Below, in pieces: positions 24,878 to 37,916 of a DNA stretch of 64,000 nt. Made by a program: the position numbers and the translations under genes. The stretch covers positions 310,001-374,000 of the forward strand of contig JABYQS010000015.1 of NCBI GenBank assembly GCA_022592435.1, given 5' to 3'. This DNA comes from Cerioporus squamosus (Eukaryota; Basidiomycota; Agaricomycetes; Polyporales; Polyporaceae). The first letter of the stretch is position 1, and each line of letters begins with the position of its first letter. The notes under the pieces are model-generated. The model saw only the letters and a list, made by a program, of their open reading frames with translations, did no database searches and had not been told where the DNA came from.

Positions 24878-24889
24878 TTATATATATAT
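24878..24889 (-). promoter_or_regulatory. TATA-like box upstream of the dehydrogenase gene
   Basis: An alternating TA run lies 83-94 bases upstream of the ATG at 24795. Similar boxes lie about 95-120 bases upstream of three other start codons in this window, which supports a promoter role. Confidence 0.45.
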
Positions 24890-25262
24890 GGTGTAAGTAT
24901 GGAGTTTTCTTGAAGTCATAGGTTACATCTGGACGACGTCATCGTGGAAAATCCAGCAATTGCATACGTGCCGGGATAACCTGAGCCCCAGCTCTCCAGA
25001 CAAGAGACCTCCGGAAAGCTCGTGCAGCTTTGAAGCAGTACTGAGAATCAAACATATAGGGATCAAGTGCTCTCGTGAAGCACCAGCAATGAAGCAGACG
25101 TGACGGCGAACAGGAAAGCAGACAAAAGCGCCCACGTCACAGTGTCCAGGTCACGCGCTTCGAGCCGAGCACGCGACGAACGCGGTTATTGCCGTGACCC
25201 GGCCGGGCCGGGCCTTTCTCATCACAACCACCACAACCACTCAGATTGCCTCTCGTGCTGAC
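24890..25262. other. Divergent intergenic region
   Basis: Shared upstream region of the dehydrogenase (minus) and WD40-like (plus) genes. No coding exon is recognised. A C/A-rich CACAACCACCACAACC-type stretch lies just before the start codon at 25263. Confidence 0.5.
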
Positions 25263-27721
25263 ATGGCTCTGCCGGGACCATGGCTCAACCACCTGGACGG
25301 GATAGAGCAACAATTCGATGTTATGGTGGAGATCAACGCTCTTGAGGAAAACGACCGGGAAAACAAGAAGTTCCTCAAGATGCTCCGTGACATCTGCGAC
25401 GTCGTACGCGACGCAGAGAAGAAGGCCGCTCCCGGACTGCCAACGATAATTGAGAGAGCCCATACGGTGCTCGAAAAGCTCCTCAAGTATGCGTATTCGG
25501 AAGACGGCCTCTTCAAGGAATATATCCGCTGCTTCGCCTACTCCGATGATAACCCTGTCGTCGAGGACACGCTCAAGATGGCAGGCAAGTGAATCCATCC
25601 CAACTGATCCTACTTTTGTCGCGCGATATATTCAGGACAGATTCGTTCTGCGCTGATTTTCTAGAGCATGTCTTGGGCCGCAGCTACACGGACCTCGCGA
25701 CGTCCGAATCTGTTCTCGATGGCGATATCTACAGCCTGCCCGATCGCCGCCTAATAGCTGATCTGCGCGATGTTGTGCTTCTTGAGACAGCCATGTGTCA
25801 CTGTATCTTCTAACCCGGCTTCACATCGCAGGATCCGACATCATCGAAGCGTTCATGACTTTCTACACCCAATACTTGCACCCCGGCGCTCGTCAGTAGG
25901 CCCAGCTTGAAACATTGGGAGCAAACGCATTCACATCTAATCTTCATATAGCACGTCCTGCATTGCCGCCGTTTGCGAAGACGCCCCCCTGGACCAAGTC
26001 GCCGCGACCTCATCCGCTAACGACACGGCTCTCTCGTTTCCGTTCGGGAGTACCCATCACCGTAACCGGCTCTACCCCACGCGCACAGCTCATATACCAG
26101 GCCCGCGCAGAAGTGAAGTCGAACCCCATCTCTGCTCCGAGCGCGATGGCGATGTCCTCCGAAGGCTCGATACTGGCGATGACCGTCGCGGGTGGTTACA
26201 AAGAGCGCGATCCGGTCCTGCGCACTGTCCGCTTCGACAAAGACGACGCAGACGGACCCGACGTACTCCCCGTAGTGCGCCAAGAGCCTGGCCTGTCGAA
26301 CACCGCACGGGCGCTCGAGATCGACAACGAACGCACCCTCATCTTCCTCGCCGACGACGACCGCATCAAGTCCTTCCGATGGGGTCCCAATGCAGATGGC
26401 GAGCTCCCGAAGTATATGCCGAACGTGCACACGATGAACTCGGAGCGCGTGTTCAATGGCCCGCTCGCAGTCCTACCTGGAGGCCGACTCCTGCGCGCCG
26501 GGAAGGGCCAGGCGGCACTGTGGAACCTGGACACGCTCGAGACGCACCAAGATAACCCCGATAAGCTCATCGGCGAGGGCGAAGTGAATCTCGACAACAG
26601 CTGGCGCGAATCAGGCTCAAGGGCCATCGAGCGGTCCAGCGGAAGCAAGGCGACCTCGATCGTCGCCTTCGCAGACGATCCGGAGTACCAGCCCGCGACG
26701 TGGCACTGGCACCAGCCGACGGGGCTCCTGCTCTGCGCGAAGCGCATGCGGGACACGGAGGGCTTCTCGTGCATCTCGTTGGACGTCGAGCATGGCGGGC
26801 GCAGGGTGACGCGATACGTCGGACACGGGCACGATGTGGAGAAGTTCGCGACGAGTGCCGGCGACCCCAGTGTCTTCTGGACGGCGGGTGCAGACGGGTA
26901 CGCGCGGTTGTTCGACGTCCGCCGGCCCTTGCCAGTCCTGACTTTCGATACGGGCGGACAGAGCGACGCTTGTGCGGGCGTCGTGTGGATCCATCCTGAC
27001 GGGGTGCCCAGTATGTCGTTCCCCCTTCTTCCTCTTCCTGCCGATTGTGTTGACACGTACGGCAAAGCTTTGTTCACAGGCGGCGAGCGCACGGCGCAGA
27101 TCAAGATGTGGGACGTCCGGGCTCGCGCGTGTGTCTACGAGCTCTCGACGGGGAACAACGCAGTCGAACACATGCTGTGGGACGACAAGCGGACGACCTT
27201 GATCGCTGCTACTGACCGGGATGGCGCTTACACCATGGGTGGCCCCAGGAACTCTCGGCAGGCGAAAGTCCCGCGCTGGGCGACGCGCAGGGCCGCTAAG
27301 GAGGAGCGGGAAGCATACGAGAGGACCAAGGCGGAGAGCGCCGCCCAAGGCCCAGGCTCGACTGCGGCGCCCGGGGCGGGCGACGAGTCCCAGGTACAAG
27401 GGAGCGAGGCGGACGGATCCGAGGGCGAAATTAAATCAAACGAAGACGTCGCAATGGAGGAGGGAGGAGAGGACGACGATGAAGAGAACCCCAGTGACAT
27501 CGACGAGGAGGAATCCAGGTATCTGAGGTGGCCTACCAATTCGTACCACAACGAGCGGTTCTTCGGCTATGTGTACCACGCCGGCCATTCTGCCATCCGT
27601 GCGCCTGCTATTTTCTTGCTCCTGATCGCTCGTGTTGTGCTCACCGTCATATCTCGCAGTGCGATACAAGTTCAGGGAGAACCCGGATTGGCGTCTGCCC
27701 ACGAGCATGGGGGCTTACTAG
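25263..27721 (+). CDS. WD40-like beta-propeller protein, uncharacterised mushroom family
   Basis: Starts MALPGPWLNHLDGIEQQ; the first exon is helical and rich in Glu/Lys. It ends in ATGGCAG followed by a GC donor (GCAAGT). Joining it to GATCCGACATC at 25832 restores the frame (KMAG-SDIIEAF) and matches the paralogue at 40066-42079. The acceptor of the following intron could not be fixed. The large exon carries LTTRLSRFRSGV, FLADDDRIKSFRWG, GRLLRAGKGQAALWNLD, GHGHDVEKFATS, WTAGADGYARLFDVR and, after an intron near 27011, GERTAQIKMWDVR, an irregular WD40-type propeller. An acidic Glu/Asp tail follows (27440-27510), and a final short exon ends MGAY with TAG at 27719-27721. The molecular role is unknown; it is probably a cytoplasmic or nuclear scaffold. 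Confidence 0.8.
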
Positions 27722-29245
27722 CCAGGAGCGGTTTGTTTCCATCTACAGGCCCATCGGATATACTTCGCCATCATTGCCACTGCCAGGACCTCCTTTATCT
27801 GGCGATCCTGGCTACGTGCAGCCACGGGGCGCGACGGGAAAGGCGGCAGTCGGCACATGGCCCGTCTCCCCGAGATATCTTCAAACGCAATCTATAGGCC
27901 CTTGTTCCGCCGGATCCTCAATGTACCGTGGCCTCTCGTTTGGGCCCTTGTACCCTCGTATCAGGACGCAGACGACGTTTAACCTTCGCGACATGAGGCA
28001 TCATGATCCTCGCTCCGCGCACCTCGCGCGTCCCACAGCTGTCGCTTGCGTAGCAACCGCACGCTTTCTCCCCGGAGCTTGTGCGGTGAGCTGCCTCCCC
28101 GCATTTAGCAAAACTCCCAAAAAGTCTTCTGTGCGAGGTGCGTCCGCCGCGTGCTCCTTGACCACGAGGTTCTGGATTTGGTATCTGTTGTACTTGACGC
28201 AGCCGGTTTCGGTATGTCTTGTCTCCAGCTCTCAAGCGTTCTCATCTACTGCGCCTCGTGCGAGCAGCGGGGGGTGCTGAACCTCCAAAGAAGACCTACC
28301 CTGAGCTTGCGCTACGTCGGAGTTCGGCAGAAGCGCCAGCATCTATTGCTGTTGTTGCAAAGCCCGGCGCGGGCTTCCTGAGTTCTTGTTATGTCGTTGG
28401 ACGTCTTGGCTCGGGCGCGGTGGGAACATGTGCCCCCCGCCCTTCCTAACTCCCTCCCCTGCCGTCGGCCAACATCGTACGAGGGTCAGAATGGGATGCA
28501 ACAAATGTATAGAGAAGGACGTGCGCCGAGGTTGCCGTGAGATGTCGATGTCATATGCATGCGGAGCGTGAGCGTGTAAGCCAATGCACGTGAGGGTTGT
28601 AGTACAACAGGAATAGCGGGAGATGTACAGTAGAAGAGGAAAGAAGGGGAGATCCATGCTGTGCGCATACGACTCGAGAACAAGGGACAGAGAGAGAACC
28701 AGCTGTAAGTAATAACATACTCCAGGAGCACAACCAGTAGGCCCGATCAGAACAATGTGAGCGACGGCCAAGCGGCCAAGCAGAGCGGCGGAGCTAGCGT
28801 GGGACGGCGCAAGTGCGAAAGCAAGGATGGAAGGAGTCAGGCTCGGGACATGAAACTCCGAGCTCAGGGTAGAAGGTGGTATGGGGAGACGGGAGAGGGA
28901 GATCCATGATACAGAATTAGTCGTTAGTGATAAGTAGGGATGCGTGCATGCGAGAATGAAGATGCCGGATGTATGACGATGCCGATGGAGGAGAGATGCT
29001 GGGGAGGAGGGAGATGCCGGGGAGGAGGAGGGAGTGGGAGATGGAAGGTAGGGAATCGATGGATGGTATGCGCAGTCCAGATGAATCCACGACGAACGAA
29101 TAGAGGAAAGGGGGACAGTTCCGGATCCAGCAGAGTCCGCACGAACGAATGCAATAAGTCACGTATCAGGGTCAAGGGGGGAGTGGAACATATGGGGCGG
29201 GTCGAGATGCGAAGTCGACTCGGCGGGACATGACAAACCAGAGCG
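27722..29245. other. Intergenic region with polypurine tract
   Basis: No convincing exon. Several short frames exist near 27920-28380 on the plus strand but none resembles a family I know. From about 28981 to 29060 the plus strand is almost pure purine (GGAGGAGGGAGATG-type repeats), so the kinase-sense strand is polypyrimidine just downstream of the kinase stop. Confidence 0.45.
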
Positions 29246-31543
<2,298 letters not shown>

Positions 31544-31783
31544 GAGCGGGAGACTTGATGAGAAGGGGGACGAGGAGAAGGACCTTGCGCTTCTGTCGTC
31601 AAAGTACAAAACAGACCAAATGTATGCGCTTCACAGACCACTACCCCACAGGCGCCCACCCGGCTCTGTCCCCGGGAAAGGCGGTGCTCAGGCAACCGCT
31701 CGCACTACTGCCAGCGCGTCTAGCCGCAATACCTCGACCAACATCGCGCTAACCCCGCTCGCCTGCTTGTTCTCCCCGCCGCC
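31544..31783. promoter_or_regulatory. Shared promoter region of kinase and macro-domain genes
   Basis: Only 240 bases separate the two divergent start codons (31543 minus, 31784 plus). I see no TATA box; a bidirectional promoter is inferred from spacing alone. Confidence 0.4.
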
Positions 31784-32961
31784 ATGTCTGTCGCACTCGC
31801 AAAGATCCCGACTCTCCGCGAGCTCTACAAGTCCGGCGTGCTCAAGGCCGTCGACGCTGCCAAGCACGCTCCGAACCCCGCTCTCCTCGACCGTGTCTCG
31901 TTGTAGTGCGTCTGACAGATGTGAATCGGCATCTGCGGCTTGATTGACCCGCCGTTGTCTCATTTTCGTTGTCCTCCTCCGCGTGTTTCCCCAGCCAAGG
32001 CGACATCACCAGATTGGAGGTCGATAGCATTGTCAATGCGGCCAACCGCAGTCTCCTCGGTGGGTCTGCTCCATTCTGTCCTTCCATTCCGAGTACATGA
32101 ACACCGGCGTCCCGTCGCGACGTGTTTTGTGTGCGAATAGGCGGCGGAGGCGGTAAGTTGCTGAAACCGTCCCACCCTTTCATGTCCGTGAGTTCAGACG
32201 CGTGAAACCTCCCTTGTAGTCGACGGCGCCATCCACGCTGCCGCCGGCCCTTCTCTTCTCGAAGAGTGTGAGTGGCGACTTCCCAATCCTTGCCATCTTT
32301 GATGTACAAGGCGACATTGACGGCGGTTCGGCCCAGGTCGAACGCTGGATGGTTGCGACACAGGAGACGCAAAGATCACCAAGGGCTATGATCTCCCATC
32401 GTGCGCACCACTCGTAATATGATGGATCTGCGCATGCGCTGACGATCCCCAGTCGCCATGTAATCCACACCGTTGGGCCGGTATATTCGTCATCCAAGGC
32501 GGAGGAGAAGGCACAGCAGCTCGCGTCGTGCTATCAGACGAGCCTCCAGCTCGCTGTCAAGAACTCCTTGAAACACATCGTTCGTCTGCCCGAGTACTGC
32601 GCGTCTACGCATAACTGATCTGACCTCTGCAGGCCTTCCCCTCTATATCCACCGGAATCTACGGCTACCCTGTCGAGGATGCGACACATATCGCGCTCGG
32701 CGTCGTCAGGAAGTTCTTAGATACCGAGGACGGTAGCAAGGTATGTTCGTTCCTTTTCCACGGTTGAGCATCTCACCTTTTCCCCACATATCAGCTTGAC
32801 CGAACCATTTTCGTCGTCTGGAGCGACGCCGACAAGGCGGTATACGAGTGAGCACCTTAATTGAGAGAGGTATCGTTGGCTAAACGGCTCGATCTAGGTC
32901 TCTGATCCCTTACTACTTCCCTCCGGATACTGAAAGCGACGAGAGCGCTGGCTCTCAGTAA
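31784..32961 (+). CDS. Macro-domain ADP-ribose hydrolase, MacroD-like
   Basis: Spliced from about eight exons, the protein is about 221 residues: an N-terminal helix (IPTLRELYKSGVL), QGDITRLEVDSIVNAANRS with the key Asn, the loop GGGGVDGAIHAAAG, CDTGDAKITKGYDLPSRHVI, HTVGPVY, FPSISTGIYGYP and a C-terminal strand TIFVVWSD. All exon joins keep frame, and the stop is TAA at 32959-32961. Proteins of this family remove mono-ADP-ribose from acidic residues or hydrolyse O-acetyl-ADP-ribose; the catalytic loop and the Asn are all present. A cytosolic or nuclear location is assumed, as no targeting signal is seen. Confidence 0.93.
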
Positions 32962-33234
32962 ATCACGTCTACTGTATCCATAGCGCAAATACAGCATCAA
33001 ACATGCACGTTTCTTTCACGTCTGAGACACGCCGGTGAAACCCCAAGGGTAGTTCGGTTCGGTCTCCTCTGTCATAACAGCAGGCCCACAGTTTGGTATG
33101 GTTATGAAGATGCTCGGCCTCTGCGGACATCAAATCACTTAACCATCCGTCGACACTGCACTAGTTGCACAGATATGTACGACAGCTGAAGTGTTCAGTG
33201 GATTCATCGGCATGCTACTTACTCGTTCTGACAG

Positions 33235-33371
33235 GTGTGTCATCGCCCCCATCACTCCTATAAATGGACGAGGGCCTCGTCAGAAATCCTGGGAACCTAG
33301 ACAGCCTTTGTGAGGTGGTGGCATCCACGTTCATAGGTGGATGCTTCTCTGGTACTGCCGCCGTCGGATAG
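33235..33371 (+). pseudogene. Relic of a sugar transporter exon
   Basis: GVIAPIT and RNPGNLDSLCEVV...STFIGGCFSGTAAVG parallel GIIASVITF and SNPGNYDSLSGAVVSTFTGGCFLGAALAG in the intact transporter at 37917-39980. The relic keeps the intron acceptor before the exon but has a frameshift in the middle and a TAG at the end (33369-33371). No neighbouring transporter exons are found. Confidence 0.7.
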
Positions 33372-33629
33372 TGAGTGTGATCACCACCGGCGGAACAAGG
33401 ACTGTACACAGATTGCGTTCGAACTTCGAAGATATCTGGGCGACACAGGTCATGTGGCGATTGCTGCCTTCCCCAACGTGCCCTGCATCCACAGGCAGCC
33501 GGACAAAGGAGTTCATGCTCTTGGGACTTGATAATGGAGGCTTCGAGGTCGCATGACAACGGGGGATGTGTAGAATCCCCACATAAAACAATGCAGTAGT
33601 AGTCCATGTTGCTACGGAACGGGCCCTCG

Positions 33630-36600
33630 CTACAGAGAGTCGTGGCGTATTGCCGAGTGGGGTCCGGTGTCGTTCCTCATACCCCGCGTCAACATCAACA
33701 GCAAGTTCTCTATCCTCGCTTGGCGGTCCTGCACGACACCAGTCAGTGTCCGTCTGCCACACGCACCACAGCTGTGCTATGTTGCGACGCACCTGAAGCT
33801 CCTTCATCTCGTCCTTGAGCCGGTTCACCGGCATCCTCTTCACCTCGTCCACCAGCACCTCCACGCGCTTCACGCTCGCCTCCATCCCCGCCATCGAGGC
33901 GACCCGTTCCCTCCTCGCCCCAAACAGCGCACCCAGCGGACTCCTCGGGCCGATCGTCGGCACCTCAGTCGAGCTCGAGGGGATGATGGTCGGCAGAGCT
34001 GCGTTCCGCGGGCGCGGCGAGCCCGAGGGCGAGGCCACCCCAGGGGACACGGCGCTCCTCGTCCGGGTCCTCTGCGTCTTCCGCGGGGAGAGCGAGAGGC
34101 TCGTCGTGCGCCTGATGTTCTCGGGGGGCGTCACTACGCCTGACGGACGTAACGGAGAGGGCTGGCGATGTCTCAGCGAGTCGTGCGACCTCGACGCTTG
34201 GATCCCGCTTGGCGCTGCTGGCGCGGATGACGGCACGTCTGCATCCATGGTCGGCCACTCTTCGCCCTCGCCGTCAGACTCTTCGAAGAGTCCCAGCTCC
34301 CCGTGTAAGTCGATGTCAAAGATCGCCTCGTGCACGTCCATGGAGCTCGAGCCGAGTAAGTCGAGGATGGGCATGTGCTTGACGCTGCGGGAGAGGCTCG
34401 CGTAGATGTTGTGTGCGCGCTTGGAGCTCGCTTCGCGCCACTTCTGGCCGTGGGCGAGATAGCGTTCGTAGATGGCGATTATGATGAGTTGCGGGAACGA
34501 CTGCACTGTGCGTCAGACATGGTCAGCAGGCGACCGGCTGAATGAGGCGCACCGTCACTTTGATGAGGAAGACGTTGGTCGAGTGTAACGCTCTGGGTGA
34601 CAGGACGAAGCTGAGTGGCCATAAAATCACAAATGCCAGGAGGTTGAACGGTGGTTGATAGCTGAAGAGCGAGTCCTTGACTCTGGAACGGGCTATCAGA
34701 CTACGGTGCTTCGCACGTTGAGTCGAGTCTTACCCTTCGATGGTGGTGATCGCATACTGGAAGAGGTACTCTTGCTTTGCGTTCTACAAGGAAGTCAGCA
34801 CGATGCATCTTCTACTCGAAGCGAGGTGCTTACCGCGTCGATCCGTGCAAACGTGTTCGACAGAATAGAGATGAGGACTAGAGAACGTGAGGACGATATA
34901 CCATGCCACGAAGCATGAAACACATACTGGTAAGCAGCAGCGTGTTAGACAGCGCCGCGAAGGCCGTCATGAGCACCGGCCCAAAGATAGGGTGGAAGCT
35001 CTCCGCCTGTGCGAAGCTCAGGTATGTGTTGCCGAACCAAATCTGCACCATGAGCCACGCAATGCTCTTCACAGACCACCTGCCAGTGTCCGCCGCTGTA
35101 GGAGAGTGAGTGTCCAGAGGAAAAACGCGTTCGAATACGGCATACCAAGACTGTGCAGGGTGAACAGCAGGCCAGAGAAGCAAATCGCGGCAATACCAAT
35201 GAAGAAGAGGAACTCAGCCATCATCGCGCGCAGAGCACTGTGAGGTTGTGGGTGAATAGTGGCACTGTGACTATCATGAGTGAGTACCTACAGCACAACG
35301 ACGTTATTGGAGACTGCGAAGAACGCAAGACTGTGATGACTAGTCAGTTGCGCCGCTTCGTGTAAGACTCAAGGGCATGCTCATACTCACCGTGGAAATA
35401 GGATGCACGCTCCGCAAGCGAGGACATCAAACGCGAAGTCGCAGGTATCAGCTTGGAGAAGGTGTCAGTCCAGAGTTCAAACGGTTTCGGATTGCATCGT
35501 GAGAGCTCACCATTCCCTGTCTGTAGACCCTTGATCCGAAGGACGATATACACCAGGAAGATCACGACAAAGGACGTGTCAAAGACGTTCCAAAGCTATA
35601 CAGAACGTGTTGAATGAGTATGACAAGTATTCCCTCACGACCGTATTCCCTCACGACCGCCACTCACATTAGCAAAGTAGACTATGTGATCGCGGTGTCA
35701 GATATGCGATCGTGATGCTACACTGCGGGAAACTCACTCGTCCAGCCGTGCTCCTTGGAGGCTGTGTACTCTTCAAGAGCGAACGCAGTAGCGAAGATGA
35801 TGAACACCAACTCGAAACCATTCATAGAATTCAGGTTCTTTGCTGTGGGGAATCAGTCTCAAGCTCGAAGTACTGAGACTAGAACCACTCACTCGACAAG
35901 CATAGTAGGAAAGTCGTCAGTAGCACAGCGAAGTTCAGAAACTCCAGGATGGCTCCATAACGGGGCACCCGTAACCTGTAATGGTCGAGGAACGGCGCCT
36001 TGCTCACGTCGTACACCTCAATGCTACGCGGCTTGTAGTTGTCTGCAAGCACTGAGCGGTGTGAAGTCATGGAGAAGACCATTCGGCCGGAGTAGATGTC
36101 GTTCACGACTGTCTGTACGAGCGGGGATGCAAGGAATGCCTTCGATTCGGTAGCAATGGCCATCTACGGTACCATACAAGCGAGAGTCAGAGGAATCACG
36201 AACATACGTGGAGGGCATACGGACTTCAAGTGCGCACTGCGGGTCGTATGTCCCATCCTCCCCAACCATGTTCCGAACATCATCGATGACTTGTTCCGGC
36301 GCTCCGGCGAGGGGATTCCAACTGGCGGTCAAGACGGTCGCTACTCGCAGAGGGCTGGACGCGAAGGTGCCAAGGAGCTTCATGGCGAGGATCTCACATA
36401 CCGCAGCTCGTGAGAGGAGTACGCCGGAGTATGCAAGGTTGTCCTCCGCTTCGGAAAGAAAGTGAGAGCGCACGACGAAACAGGCGTAGACCACTGCGAG
36501 GTTGTCCAGCCTGGCGTACTTGAAGACCAGCGGGCGAATGATAGCAAAGTTGATGTCCGACGCAGTCAATTGTCTTCACACGAACGGCTCAGTCAACGCA

Positions 36601-36875
36601 GTGTAGGCAGTAGACGTAGTTCACCTACTCCCATGTCAACGCAGTGTCTGGGAGACCAGTCGGTGAGTTTCAATGATATGCAGGCATGGCTACGCACCTA
36701 TATCCCTCTACACGTGCGTTCAACATCAATGTCAACCATACATGTTGAGCGCAAGTACACGTACGACGACATCCTTCTTCAAGCTCGGAATCAACGGGAA
36801 GACCTTGATTGTAGCCAGGTTCTCCTGCACTGGAGCGAGCAACCGAGTCTCCTCGTCCACGCCATTAAGAGCCAT
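33630..36875 (-). CDS. YVC1-type TRP calcium channel
   Basis: The first exon starts MALNGVDEETRLLAPVQE (36875). Next comes an N-terminal helical domain (ASDINFAIIRPLVFKYARL near 36550; IATESKAFLASPLVQTVVND near 36150), then hydrophobic segments typical of a six-helix channel: YGAILEFLNFAVLLTTFLL, GFELVFIIFATAFAL, NVFDTSFVVIFLVYIVL, a GIAAICFSGLLF segment near 35180 and WLMVQIWFGNTYLSF (pore region). The last membrane part is LLAFVILWPLSFVL, followed by VQSFPQLIIIAIYERYLA and a long Ser/Pro/Arg-rich cytoplasmic tail (33800-34400). It ends RNDTGPHSAIRHDSL with TAG at 33630-33632 after a final intron. Known members release calcium from the vacuole on osmotic stress. About fifteen short introns; I see no frame break. 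Confidence 0.88.
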
Positions 36876-37916
36876 GAGAAGAGCGTTGTCGGGGATCTTC
36901 TATACTGCAGGGTCGTAGACGTCGACGAGGAGCAGGAGAAGAAACGCAAGACGGCAATGAGACCGCCGAAGTTATGTAGCGTCATACGCTTGACGCTCAG
37001 AGTATTGCGAGCACGGCAACCCCCGAGACCTCGCTGGCGCGCCGCGCCTGGTGGTACTTAATCCTTCCTCCTCATGCTCTTACAGGATTAACCGCGACGA
37101 TGATGAGAAATGCTAGTGAGCTGACTACATGATGCTCGAGAATCCATACAAATCTTACTACTCTCTCGTGCAGCATCTCAGCCATGACCCGACATTCGGA
37201 CCTCAGATGGCCATGGCATTCGCTGCTGAACAAGATTTCTCGCCCATAAGGCTGCGGAAGGTGATATCTAGGACTGCGAAAGATTTGCCCAAAAGTCTGA
37301 GGTATGTCACTTCGGACGCCTTGTCTCATGCTCAAGACGATTCCTAGGTCTTCAAACTTCTCGCGCGCCTCAAACTGTCGGAAGCTCAAGCTCATGCTCA
37401 GCCTACACGGACGCTGGCCGCAACCTACCGTGCGCGCATATCTGTTCATTATCACTTCAGGTACAGATTGCAACGTCTGATGAGAACATGCTCATGAAGG
37501 CTCATGATGGTCATTCACCCGCGACGATGCGCGCTTCAGAGATACTCAGGAAGATCCGAAGCTGCTCCGGGACCGTCGCTGCCCGTCGGCCCGCCACACT
37601 CGAGTGCGGGGAAGGAACGACTTCGCAGACGGTTTGGAGGTGACGGGCCAGCCCTTGACCTCATGACCATACCTCCTGCCCCATCTAGGCTCTCGCCCTG
37701 GCTCAAGGTAATCGTCCGAGCATTCCCCGTGGGATCTGGAAACTAACAGCGTGATTATTAGACTGCACGCGTTCAACCAGACGGTCGCCGCACCATGTAT
37801 ATAAGGTCGTAAGCTGCGGCTCGTGCGGTTTTGAGGTCCAACTCGTGCTTTCGCCTTCGCATTGCAAGCTGTGACTCCTACGTCTCACCTCGCGCGAGGA
37901 ACAGCTGTGCAAGACC
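36876..37916. other. Divergent intergenic region between channel and transporter genes
   Basis: It contains an open stretch on the plus strand (37129-37347, MLENPYKSYYSLVQHLSHDP...) with a plausible donor after it and a possible continuation near 37350-37460, but I recognise no family and do not call a gene. The right part is the transporter promoter with a TATA box. Confidence 0.4.
37798..37805 (+). promoter_or_regulatory. TATA box of the sugar transporter gene
   Basis: TATATAAG lies about 112 bases upstream of the ATG at 37917. Confidence 0.55.

Noticed and set aside
28151..28381. Cys-containing plus-strand frame as a small zinc protein
   Set aside because: Only one CxxC-like pair, frame breaks on both sides and no splice structure that extends it.
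37129..37347. Possible short gene MMLENPYKSYYSLVQHL
   Set aside because: One open exon with a plausible donor but no family resemblance, no clear continuation and no promoter; left as part of the intergenic description.
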